Origin: Halichoerus grypus
Lineage: Eukaryota; Chordata; Mammalia; Carnivora; Phocidae
NCBI RefSeq assembly: GCF_964656455.1
Contig: NW_027555020.1
Coordinates: 1-64,000, forward strand
Direction of reading: 5' to 3'
Length of the DNA stretch: 64,000 bases
Positions within the stretch are counted from its first letter, which is position 1. Every line of letters starts with the position of its first letter. A program made the position numbers and the translations under genes. This document shows, in pieces, positions 1 to 8,976 of this stretch. The notes beneath the pieces were generated by a model. It was not told where the DNA came from. It made no database searches and saw only the letters and a program-made list of their open reading frames with translations.

Positions 1-3000
1 ATAAACAAGAGGTGAGTTGAGAACTGCCTTCCGCTCCGGCCTGTTTCTCACTCCATTTCACGTATGGGACCCTTTCCCCGGGCTCTCAGACAGACACGAG
101 CACTGTCAAATTCCTCTGGCTTCAGGAACGGCAATGTTAACTCAAGCGCAGTAACTCTATAGCATTGATTCTTGGTGTTAGTAGCCTGGGAACTAGGCTT
201 CCAGGCACACAGGGTACAGCAGTGCTAATCTCCTCAAACAAGAGGGAGTCGACAGCAGCCTTCCTTCCAGGCCTGCTTCTCACTCCGAGTTACGTTTAGG
301 TTCCATTTCTCATGCTTTCACAAAAACACACAACAGATGAAGTGCACGCTCAGGAAGGCGATCTTTGCTGAGGCACGGGTCCTCCGCACTTTTGTTCCTT
401 TCCGTTGGGTGGATGGCACTTAGGACTACACGCACACACGGGAGAGCCGATCTAGTTTCCCGAAACAAGAGTTGAGTCGATAGCTGCCTCCTGCCCATGC
501 TTATTTCTGCCTCGGAATTCTGCTGGGACTCATTCCCAGGTTTGCACTCAAGCAGAGTTGAAAATCCTGCCACCCTGTGGAGAGGCGAATGAGCTGAAGC
601 TGGGATTCTTGACCGGCTTCTTTCTGCCAAAACAGTGTGGAGCACTTAGCATTCCTATGCACACATGGAGCAGTAGCGTTAGCTTCAGGTAACAAGAGCT
701 GAGTCGAGAGGTGCCTTGTGGCCCGGACTTCTTCTCCCTCGGTCTCACGTAAGGAACCCGTTCCCCAGGCTCTCACCCACGGTAGCCTGGAAAGTGCTTC
801 CTCCCTCAGAGACGTGGATGGTAGCTAAAGCACGATTTCTCTACCGTGTTGTTTCTTCGAGTTAGAACGCTAGCTATTAGACTGCCATGCAAATGTGGGG
901 CTGCCGTGCTAGCTTGGTCAAACACATGGGGAGTCGTGTTCTGCCTTTCGCAGGGGCCTGAGTCTCACTCGCAAAAAGCTTTGGACTCCCTTGCAGTGCT
1001 CTCACGCACGCACACCACAAAATGCTGCCACCCTCAGGAGCAGCTGTTTTACCTGCAGCACAGGCTCTCAACCGAGTTTTTCCTTCGAGTTAGGTGGCTG
1101 TGTTTAAGGCGGCACACACACCCTCTCGAATGGTACTAGCCCCATAACCAGGATGTGAGTTAAGAGCTGCCTTCTGTACCGGCCTGTCTCTCCCCGATAT
1201 TACGATATTGAAACCGTCCCCAGGCTCTCAGCCACAGTACACCCTAAACTGCTCCGCCCACAGAGAGGTCGACGGTAGCTAAAGCACGGTTTCTCTACAG
1301 TGTTGTTTCTTCGAGTTAGAACGCTAGCTATTAGACTGCCATGCAAATGTGGGGCTGCCGTGCTAGCTTGGTCAAACACATGGGGAGTCGTGTTCTGCCT
1401 TTTGCTGGGGCCTGAGTCTCACTCGCAAAAAGCTTTGGACTCCACTACTCTCACGCACGCACACAACAAAATGCTGCCACCCTCAGGAGCACCTGTTTTA
1501 CCTGAAGCACAGGCTCTCAATCAAGTTTTCCTTCGAGTTAGGTGGCTGTGTTGAAGCCTGCACACACACCCTGGCGAACGGTAGCAGCCCCATAACCATG
1601 ATGTGTGTTGAGAGCTGCCTTCTGTACCGGCCTGCCTCTCCCCGATATTATGATATTGAAACTGTGCCCAGGCTCTCAGCCACAGTACACCCTAAACTGC
1701 TTCGCCCACAGAGAGGTCGACGGTAGCTAAAGCACGGTTTCTCTGCTGTGTAGTTTCTTCGAGTTAGAACGCTAGCTATTAGACTTCCATGCAAAAGTGG
1801 GGCTGCCGTGCTAGCGTGATGAAACACATGGGGAGTCGTGTTCTGCCTTTCGCTGGGGCCTGAGTCTCGCTCGCAAAAAGCTTTGGACTTCCTTGCAGTG
1901 CTCTCACGCACGCACACAACAAAATGCTGCCACCCTCAGGAGCAGCTGTTTGACCTGACGCACAAGCTCTGAACCGAGATTCTCCTTCGAGTTAGGTGGC
2001 TGTGTTTACCCTGGGCAACGGTACTAGCCCCATAACCATGATGTGGGTTGAGAGCTGCCTTCTGTACCGGCCTGTCTCTCCCCCGATATTACGATATTGA
2101 AACCGTCCCCAGGCTCTCAGCCACAGTACACCCTAAACTGCTTCGCCCACAGAGAGGTCGACGGTAGCTAAAGCACGGTTTGTCTACAGTGTTGTTTGTT
2201 CGAGTTAGAAAGCTAGCTATTAGACTTCCATTCAAAAGTGGGGCCGCAGTAGTAGTTTCATGGAGCAAGTGGGGAGTCGTGTTCTGGCTTCTTCCGGGGC
2301 CTGGGTCTCACAAGGAAAATGGTTTTGGACTCCCTTGCTGTGCACTCACGCATGCACACCACACAATGCGTCCACCCTGAGGCATGGCTCTTTTAGCCGA
2401 AGCAGGAATTCCCTACAGAGTTGTTCCTTTGAGTTAGGTGGTTGGCTTATGGCCTGCAGGCACACCCGGGGCAAGGGGACTAGCCTCATAAACAAGAGGT
2501 GAGTTGAGAGCTGCCTTCCGCACCGGCCTGTTTCTCACTCCATTTCACGTATGGGACCCTTTCCCCGGTCTCTCATACACGAGCACTATACAACTCCTGC
2601 GGCTTCAGGAACGGCAATGGTAGCTAAAGCGCAGTAAGGCTACAGCATTGATTCTTGGTGTTAGTAGCCTGGTAGGCGAATGAGCTGCAGCTGGGATTCT
2701 TTACAGGCTTGTTTCTTCCCAGTCAGGGTCGAGCACATAGCATTCCAAGCACACATGGAGCAGTAGTCTTAGCTTCAGGTAGCAAGAGCTGAGTCCAGAG
2801 GTGCCTTGTGCCCGGACCTATTTCTCCCTTGGTTTCACGTATGGAACCCGTTCCCCAGGCTCTCAGCCACGGTACTCCGTGTAATGCTTCCTCCGTCTAG
2901 AGGTCGACGGTAGCTAAAGCACGGTTTCTCTACAGTGTTGTTTCTTCGAGTGAGAACACTAGCTGTTAGACTTCCATGCAAAAGTGGGGCTGCCGTGCTA

Positions 3001-4404
3001 GCGTGATGAAATACATGGGGAGTCGTGTTCTGCCTTCTGCTGGGGCCTGAGGCTCATTCACAAAAAGCTTTGGACTCCCTTGCAGTGCTCTCATGCACGC
3101 ACACAACAAAATGCTTCCACCCTCAGGAGCGGCTCTTTTAGCTGAAGCATGGATTCTCCAGCGAGTTTTTCCTTCGAGTTAGGCAGTTTTCATGAAGCCT
3201 GCACACACACCCGGGGCAACGGTACTAGCCCCATAACCATGGTTTGAGTTGAGAGCTGCCTTCTCTCCGGCCTGTCTCTCCCTCGATTTCACGAAACGGA
3301 ACCCGTCCCCAGGCTCTCACCCACCGTACACCCTAAACTGCTTCCTCCCACATAGAGGTCGTCGGTAGCTAAAGCACGGTTTCTCTTCAGTGTTGTTTCT
3401 CCGAGTTAGAACGCTTGCTATGAATGTCCACAATAGCCAAACTGTGGAAAGAGCCATGTCCACCAACAGATGAATGGATAAAGAAGAGGGGGTATATATA
3501 TATATATACAATGGAATATTATGCAGCCATCAAAAGGAATGAGATCTTGCCATCTGCAACGACGTGGATGGAACTGGAGGGTATCATGCTGAGCGAAATA
3601 AGTCAAACCGAGAAAGACATGTATCATATGACCTCACTGATATGAGGAATTCTTAATCTCAGGAAACAAACTGAGGGTTGCTAGAGTGGGGGGTGGGGTG
3701 GGAGGGATGGGGTGACTGGGTGATGGACACTGTGGAGGGTATGTGTTCTGGTAAGCGCTGTGAATTGTGCAAGACTGTTGAATCTCAGATCTGTACCTCT
3801 GAAACAAATAATGCAATATATGTTAAGAAAGAAAAAAAGAAGAAGAAGAATGCAGCAGGAGGGGAAGAATGAAGGGGGGAAAATCGGAGGGGGAGAAGAA
3901 CCATGAGAGATGATGGACTCTGAAAAACAAACTGAGGGTTCTAGAGGGGAGGGGGCTGGGAGGATGGCTTAGCCTGGTGATGGGTATTGAGCAGGGCACG
4001 TTCTGCATGGAGCACTGGGTGTTATGCACAAACAATGAACCATGGAACACTATATCTAAAACTAATGATGTAATGTATGGGGATTAACATAACAATAAAA
4101 ACATTAAATAATAATTAAAAAAAAGAACGCTTGCTATTAGACTTCCATGCAAAAGTGGGGCCGCAGTGCTAGCCTCAGGAAACAAGTGGGGAGTCATGTT
4201 CTGCCTTCTGCCGGGGCCTGAGTCCCACACGGAAAATGGGTCTGGACTCACTTGCAGTGCGCTCACGCATGCACACAGCAAAATGCGTCCACCCTCCGGC
4301 ATGGCTACTTTAGCCGAAGCAGGAAATCTCTACAGAGTTGTTCCTTTGAGTTAGGTGGTTGGCTTTAGCCCTGCAGGCACACCCGGGGCAAGGGTACTAG
4401 CCTC
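1..4404. repeat. Macrosatellite unit 1 (4404 bp)
   Basis: Block order is G-tail, H, A, B, C, D, E, F, then G interrupted by L1. Four small deletions set it apart from the other units, all in the first 1.45 kb. Single bases are missing from G or C runs near 244-246, 357-358 and 535-537, and 5 bp (CTTGC type) are missing at about 1443/1444 in subrepeat B. The rest matches units 2 and 3. The deletions could be real decay or consensus errors at low coverage. Confidence 0.95.
3422..4123 (+). mobile_element. 5'-truncated LINE-1 insertion, unit 1 (reference copy)
   Basis: This 702-bp L1 3' fragment is flanked by perfect 14-bp direct repeats AGAACGCTTGCTAT at 3408-3421 and 4124-4137. The left edge reads TT/AGAA, close to the L1 endonuclease consensus TT/AAAA. 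In order it holds the C-terminal ORF2 remnant (3424-3645, with TMEYYAAIKRNEI-like residues, ending in TGA), a (TA)8 tract, a G-rich 3' UTR segment (3688-3720), an A/GAA-rich tract near 3830-3850, a second G-rich stretch (about 3936-3963), AATAAA at 4094-4099 and a terminal A run. The 3' UTR resembles carnivore, probably caniform, L1; this is from memory. It lacks ORF1 and most of ORF2, so it is immobile. L1 SNP haplotype at 3714/3723/3853 is G-A-C. Confidence 0.93.
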
Positions 4405-4565
4405 ATAAACAAGAGGTGAGTTGAGAACTGCCTTCCGCTCCGGCCTGTTTCTCACTCCATTTCACGTATGGGACCCTTTCCCCGGGCTCTCAGACAGACA
4501 CGAGCACTGTCAAATTCCTCTGGCTTCAGGAACGGCAATGTTAACTCAAGCGCAGTAACTCTATA

Positions 4566-5252
4566 GCATTGATTCTTGGTGTTAGTAGCCTGGGAACTAG
4601 GCTTCCAGGCACACAGGGTACAGCAGTGCTAATCTCCTCAAACAAGAGGGGAGTCGACAGCAGCCTTCCTTCCAGGCCTGCTTCTCACTCCGAGTTACGT
4701 TTAGGTTCCATTTCTCATGCTTTCACAAAAACACACAACAGATGAAGTGCACGCTCAGGAAGGGCGATCTTTGCTGAGGCACGGGTCCTCCGCACTTTTG
4801 TTCCTTTCCGTTGGGTGGATGGCACTTAGGACTACACGCACACACGGGAGAGCCGATCTAGTTTCCCGAAACAAGAGTTGAGTCGATAGCTGCCTCCTGC
4901 CCATGCTTATTTCTGCCTCGGAATTCTGCTGGGACTCATTCCCCAGGTTTGCACTCAAGCAGAGTTGAAAATCCTGCCACCCTGTGGAGAGGCGAATGAG
5001 CTGAAGCTGGGATTCTTGACCGGCTTCTTTCTGCCAAAACAGTGTGGAGCACTTAGCATTCCTATGCACACATGGAGCAGTAGCGTTAGCTTCAGGTAAC
5101 AAGAGCTGAGTCGAGAGGTGCCTTGTGGCCCGGACTTCTTCTCCCTCGGTCTCACGTAAGGAACCCGTTCCCCAGGCTCTCACCCACGGTAGCCTGGAAA
5201 GTGCTTCCTCCCTCAGAGACGTGGATGGTAGCTAAAGCACGATTTCTCTACC
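4566..5252. repeat. Subrepeat H (687 bp) of the reference unit
   Basis: This is a long block, about three half-monomers of 229 bp. It starts at GCATTGATTCTTGGTG and ends before the GTGTTGTTTCTTCG box of block A. Its last ~260 bp (from AGGCGAATGAG at about 4990) are clearly homologous to block E, as is its first ~28 bp. The middle ~397 bp are absent from E. It carries the best CTCF-like match in the unit, at 4974-4987. It is also the main carrier of inter-unit SNP haplotypes: GTAG(C/T)GTTAG, GATT(C/G)TTG, CCTT(G/C)TGG and CCCC(A/G)GGTT. Confidence 0.85.
4974..4987 (-). promoter_or_regulatory. CTCF-like core motif in block H
   Basis: The minus strand reads CCACAGGGTGGCAG, 12 of 14 matches to the CTCF core CCASYAGRKGGCRS by eye. 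The same site is present in block H of every unit, for example 567-580 in unit 1. Only sequence resemblance is shown. Binding is not demonstrated, and the flanking CTCF submotifs were not scored. Confidence 0.4.
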
Positions 5253-5706
5253 GTGTTGTTTCTTCGAGTTAGAACGCTAGCTATTAGACTGCCATGCAAA
5301 TGTGGGGCTGCCGTGCTAGCTTGGTCAAACACATGGGGAGTCGTGTTCTGCCTTTCGCAGGGGCCTGAGTCTCACTCGCAAAAAGCTTTGGACTCCCTTG
5401 CAGTGCTCTCACGCACGCACACCACAAAATGCTGCCACCCTCAGGAGCAGCTGTTTTACCTGCAGCACAGGCTCTCAACCGAGTTTTTCCTTCGAGTTAG
5501 GTGGCTGTGTTTAAGGCGGCACACACACCCTCTCGAATGGTACTAGCCCCATAACCAGGATGTGAGTTAAGAGCTGCCTTCTGTACCGGCCTGTCTCTCC
5601 CCGATATTACGATATTGAAACCGTCCCCAGGCTCTCAGCCACAGTACACCCTAAACTGCTCCGCCCACAGAGAGGTCGACGGTAGCTAAAGCACGGTTTC
5701 TCTACA
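5253..5706. repeat. Subrepeat A (454 bp) of the reference unit
   Basis: This is a canonical subrepeat built of two half-monomers. TTCGAGTTAG occurs at 5263 and 5491, and next in block B at 5717, giving spacings of 228 and 226 bp. By hand count it has 242 G+C (53%) and 20 CpG, an observed/expected ratio near 0.63. Markers that separate it from B are CTACCG just upstream of the block, TTTCGCAGG, TTGCAGTGCTC and ACACCACAAA. It is duplicated in part in unit 5 and fused to B in unit 14. Confidence 0.9.
5432..5445 (-). promoter_or_regulatory. CTCF-like core motif in block A
   Basis: The minus strand reads CCTGAGGGTGGCAG, 11 of 14 matches to CCASYAGRKGGCRS by eye. It lies 458 bp from the motif in H and in the same orientation. 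The CCACCCTCAGG part is retained in blocks A, B, C and F; the following GCAG is kept only in A, B and C. Confidence 0.33.
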
Positions 5707-6159
5707 GTGTTGTTTCTTCGAGTTAGAACGCTAGCTATTAGACTGCCATGCAAATGTGGGGCTGCCGTGCTAGCTTGGTCAAACACATGGGGAGTCGTGT
5801 TCTGCCTTTTGCTGGGGCCTGAGTCTCACTCGCAAAAAGCTTTGGACTCCCTTGCACTACTCTCACGCACGCACACAACAAAATGCTGCCACCCTCAGGA
5901 GCACCTGTTTTACCTGAAGCACAGGCTCTCAATCAAGTTTTCCTTCGAGTTAGGTGGCTGTGTTGAAGCCTGCACACACACCCTGGCGAACGGTAGCAGC
6001 CCCATAACCATGATGTGTGTTGAGAGCTGCCTTCTGTACCGGCCTGCCTCTCCCCGATATTATGATATTGAAACTGTGCCCAGGCTCTCAGCCACAGTAC
6101 ACCCTAAACTGCTTCGCCCACAGAGAGGTCGACGGTAGCTAAAGCACGGTTTCTCTGCT
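5707..6159. repeat. Subrepeat B (453 bp) of the reference unit
   Basis: This block is very close to A: the first ~100 bp are identical, ending at the TTTTGCTGG marker. It differs further at TTGCACTACTC, GGAGCACCTG and CTCAATCAAG. It has the GATATTATGATATTG variant where A and C have GATATTACGATATTG. The identity tract shared with A is where both unequal exchanges in this window occurred. It carries a CTCF-like motif at 5886-5899. Confidence 0.9.
5886..5899 (-). promoter_or_regulatory. CTCF-like core motif in block B
   Basis: It has the same 14-mer as block A, 454 bp further on and on the same strand. It is conserved in B of every unit, including unit 1 despite the nearby 5-bp deletion (motif at 1474-1487). 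Confidence 0.33.
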
Positions 6160-6600
6160 GTGTAGTTTCTTCGAGTTAGAACGCTAGCTATTAGACTTCC
6201 ATGCAAAAGTGGGGCTGCCGTGCTAGCGTGATGAAACACATGGGGAGTCGTGTTCTGCCTTTCGCTGGGGCCTGAGTCTCGCTCGCAAAAAGCTTTGGAC
6301 TTCCTTGCAGTGCTCTCACGCACGCACACAACAAAATGCTGCCACCCTCAGGAGCAGCTGTTTGACCTGACGCACAAGCTCTGAACCGAGATTCTCCTTC
6401 GAGTTAGGTGGCTGTGTTTACCCTGGGCAACGGTACTAGCCCCATAACCATGATGTGGGTTGAGAGCTGCCTTCTGTACCGGCCTGTCTCTCCCCCGATA
6501 TTACGATATTGAAACCGTCCCCAGGCTCTCAGCCACAGTACACCCTAAACTGCTTCGCCCACAGAGAGGTCGACGGTAGCTAAAGCACGGTTTGTCTACA
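6160..6600. repeat. Subrepeat C (441 bp) of the reference unit
   Basis: This block starts with GTGTAGTTTCTTCG instead of GTGTTG. It is about 13 bp shorter than A or B because its second half-monomer lost bases around GTGTTTACCCTGGGC. It is diverged from A and B by scattered substitutions such as TCTCGCTCGC and GACGCACAAGCTC. It carries a CTCF-like motif at 6339-6352. Confidence 0.88.
6339..6352 (-). promoter_or_regulatory. CTCF-like core motif in block C
   Basis: This is the third copy of the A/B-type 14-mer, 453 bp after B. The corresponding sites in D, F and G have lost the GGCAG end, so a standard unit keeps four matches (H, A, B, C), all on the minus strand. Confidence 0.33.
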
Positions 6601-7055
6601 GTGTTGTTTGTTCGAGTTAGAAAGCTAGCTATTAGACTTCCATTCAAAAGTGGGGCCGCAGTAGTAGTTTCATGGAGCAAGTGGGGAGTCGTGTTCTGGC
6701 TTCTTCCGGGGCCTGGGTCTCACAAGGAAAATGGTTTTGGACTCCCTTGCTGTGCACTCACGCATGCACACCACACAATGCGTCCACCCTGAGGCATGGC
6801 TCTTTTAGCCGAAGCAGGAATTCCCTACAGAGTTGTTCCTTTGAGTTAGGTGGTTGGCTTATGGCCTGCAGGCACACCCGGGGCAAGGGACTAGCCTCAT
6901 AAACAAGAGGTGAGTTGAGAGCTGCCTTCCGCACCGGCCTGTTTCTCACTCCATTTCACGTATGGGACCCTTTCCCCGGTCTCTCATACACGAGCACTAT
7001 ACAACTCCTGCGGCTTCAGGAACGGCAATGGTAGCTAAAGCGCAGTAAGGCTACA
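6601..7055. repeat. Subrepeat D (455 bp) of the reference unit
   Basis: The half-monomer boxes are TTCGAGTTAG at 6611 and TTGAGTTAGG at 6841. It is most similar to block G with its L1 removed. The two share GGGGCCGCAGT, GCCGAAGCAGGAA, CCTGCAGGCACACCCGGGG and CTCATAAACAAGAGG. Substitutions have destroyed the CTCF-like core here (GGTGGACGC in place of GGTGGCAGC on the minus strand). Confidence 0.88.
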
Positions 7056-7345
7056 GCATTGATTCTTGGTGTTAGTAGCCTGGTAGGCGAATGAGCTGCA
7101 GCTGGGATTCTTTACAGGCTTGTTTCTTCCCAGTCAGGGTCGAGCACATAGCATTCCAAGCACACATGGAGCAGTAGTCTTAGCTTCAGGTAGCAAGAGC
7201 TGAGTCCAGAGGTGCCTTGTGCCCGGACCTATTTCTCCCTTGGTTTCACGTATGGAACCCGTTCCCCAGGCTCTCAGCCACGGTACTCCGTGTAATGCTT
7301 CCTCCGTCTAGAGGTCGACGGTAGCTAAAGCACGGTTTCTCTACA
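7056..7345. repeat. Subrepeat E (290 bp), internally deleted relative of H
   Basis: It begins like H (GCATTGATTCTTGGTG ... GTAGCCTGG), then jumps directly to AGGCGAATGAGCTG, which lies about 397 bp further on in H. The remainder aligns with the end of H: AGCACACATGGAGCAGTAG, GAGGTGCCTTGTG and GCTCTCAGCCACGGTA. E is therefore best read as an H-type block with an internal deletion. Confidence 0.85.
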
Positions 7346-7800
7346 GTGTTGTTTCTTCGAGTGAGAACACTAGCTGTTAGACTTCCATGCAAAAGTGGGG
7401 CTGCCGTGCTAGCGTGATGAAATACATGGGGAGTCGTGTTCTGCCTTCTGCTGGGGCCTGAGGCTCATTCACAAAAAGCTTTGGACTCCCTTGCAGTGCT
7501 CTCATGCACGCACACAACAAAATGCTTCCACCCTCAGGAGCGGCTCTTTTAGCTGAAGCATGGATTCTCCAGCGAGTTTTTCCTTCGAGTTAGGCAGTTT
7601 TCATGAAGCCTGCACACACACCCGGGGCAACGGTACTAGCCCCATAACCATGGTTTGAGTTGAGAGCTGCCTTCTCTCCGGCCTGTCTCTCCCTCGATTT
7701 CACGAAACGGAACCCGTCCCCAGGCTCTCACCCACCGTACACCCTAAACTGCTTCCTCCCACATAGAGGTCGTCGGTAGCTAAAGCACGGTTTCTCTTCA
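7346..7800. repeat. Subrepeat F (455 bp) of the reference unit
   Basis: This is a diverged A/B/C-type block (GAGTGAGAACACTAGCTGTTAG, AAATACATGGGGAGTC, CTCGATTTCACGAAACGG). Its CTCF-like core is broken (TTCCACCCTCAGG). In units 9 and 10 its leading edge carries a shared variant, GGTTTGTCTACAG in place of GGTTTCTCTACAG. Confidence 0.88.
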
Positions 7801-8976
7801 GTGTTGTTTCTCCGAGTTAGAACGCTTGCTATGAATGTCCACAATAGCCAAACTGTGGAAAGAGCCATGTCCACCAACAGATGAATGGATAAAGAAGAGG
7901 GGGTATATATATATATATACAATGGAATATTATGCAGCCATCAAAAGGAATGAGATCTTGCCATCTGCAACGACGTGGATGGAACTGGAGGGTATCATGC
8001 TGAGCGAAATAAGTCAAACCGAGAAAGACATGTATCATATGACCTCACTGATATGAGGAATTCTTAATCTCAGGAAACAAACTGAGGGTTGCTAGAGTGG
8101 GGGGTGGGGTGGGAGGGATGGGGTGACTGGGTGATGGACACTGTGGAGGGTATGTGTTCTGGTAAGCGCTGTGAATTGTGCAAGACTGTTGAATCTCAGA
8201 TCTGTACCTCTGAAACAAATAATGCAATATATGTTAAGAAAGAAAAAAAGAAGAAGAAGAATGCAGCAGGAGGGGAAGAATGAAGGGGGGAAAATCGGAG
8301 GGGGAGAAGAACCATGAGAGATGATGGACTCTGAAAAACAAACTGAGGGTTCTAGAGGGGAGGGGGCTGGGAGGATGGCTTAGCCTGGTGATGGGTATTG
8401 AGCAGGGCACGTTCTGCATGGAGCACTGGGTGTTATGCACAAACAATGAACCATGGAACACTATATCTAAAACTAATGATGTAATGTATGGGGATTAACA
8501 TAACAATAAAAACATTAAATAATAATTAAAAAAAAGAACGCTTGCTATTAGACTTCCATGCAAAAGTGGGGCCGCAGTGCTAGCCTCAGGAAACAAGTGG
8601 GGAGTCATGTTCTGCCTTCTGCCGGGGCCTGAGTCCCACACGGAAAATGGGTCTGGACTCACTTGCAGTGCGCTCACGCATGCACACAGCAAAATGCGTC
8701 CACCCTCCGGCATGGCTACTTTAGCCGAAGCAGGAAATCTCTACAGAGTTGTTCCTTTGAGTTAGGTGGTTGGCTTTAGCCCTGCAGGCACACCCGGGGC
8801 AAGGGTACTAGCCTCATAAACAAGAGGTGAGTTGAGAACTGCCTTCCGCTCCGGCCTGTTTCTCACTCCATTTCACGTATGGGACCCTTTCCCCGGGCTC
8901 TCAGACAGACACGAGCACTGTCAAATTCCTCTGGCTTCAGGAACGGCAATGTTAACTCAAGCGCAGTAACTCTATA
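7801..8976. repeat. Subrepeat G (about 460 bp) split by the LINE-1 insertion
   Basis: The first 32 bp (7801-7832) end with the left target-site copy. The L1 occupies 7833-8534 and G resumes at the right target-site copy, 8535-8548. Removing the L1 and one target copy leaves about 460 bp that aligns with block D. The phrase GTTAGAACGCTTGCTATTAGAC is restored in two joined pieces, matching the uninterrupted blocks A-C. Confidence 0.88.
7833..8534 (+). mobile_element. LINE-1 3' fragment, unit 2
   Basis: Length 702 bp with (TA)8, haplotype G-A-C, target-site copies at 7819-7832 and 8535-8548. The ORF2 remnant is open through the TA tract, as in unit 1. Confidence 0.93.

Larger units (their letters stand above)
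4405..8815. repeat. Macrosatellite unit 2 (4411 bp; reference unit)
   Basis: This unit is used as the reference for the internal map. It holds the G-tail, then H, A, B, C, D, E, F and G with the L1. It is one base shorter than unit 3 because of a shorter G run at 6887-6889 in block D. Otherwise I see no difference from unit 3. Confidence 0.97.

Noticed and set aside
3495..3510. TATA box or promoter at the TATATATA tract
   Set aside because: It is a variable (TA)n microsatellite inside the L1 ORF2 remnant, with length changes from 6 to 11 repeats among units and no initiator or downstream gene.
3424..3645. Possible intact small gene at the start of the L1 segment
   Set aside because: It is the C-terminal remnant of L1 ORF2, with no promoter or start context of its own. 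The (TA)n tract puts it out of frame in most units.
4755..5183. Open frame of 142 codons on the minus strand, repeated in most units
   Set aside because: It lies wholly in satellite block H and resembles no known protein. Open frames also occur on the opposite strand and in other frames, and the unit 1 copy is broken by deletions with no sign of constraint. Conservation across units is explained by DNA homogenisation.
5487..5507. CTCF site at the recurrent TTCGAGTTAGGTGGCTG box
   Set aside because: Only the AGGTGGC half matches; the upstream CCAS part is absent. The GGTGGCAG-containing minus-strand motifs in H, A, B and C are clearly better.
5707..6138. Open frame of 143 codons on the plus strand (MLFLRVRT start), with relatives in blocks A and D
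   Set aside because: It spans most of one 453-bp subrepeat, and its relatives simply mirror subrepeat homology. Subrepeat lengths of 454, 453 and 441 bp do not keep a common frame. No domain, signal or splice evidence supports a gene.
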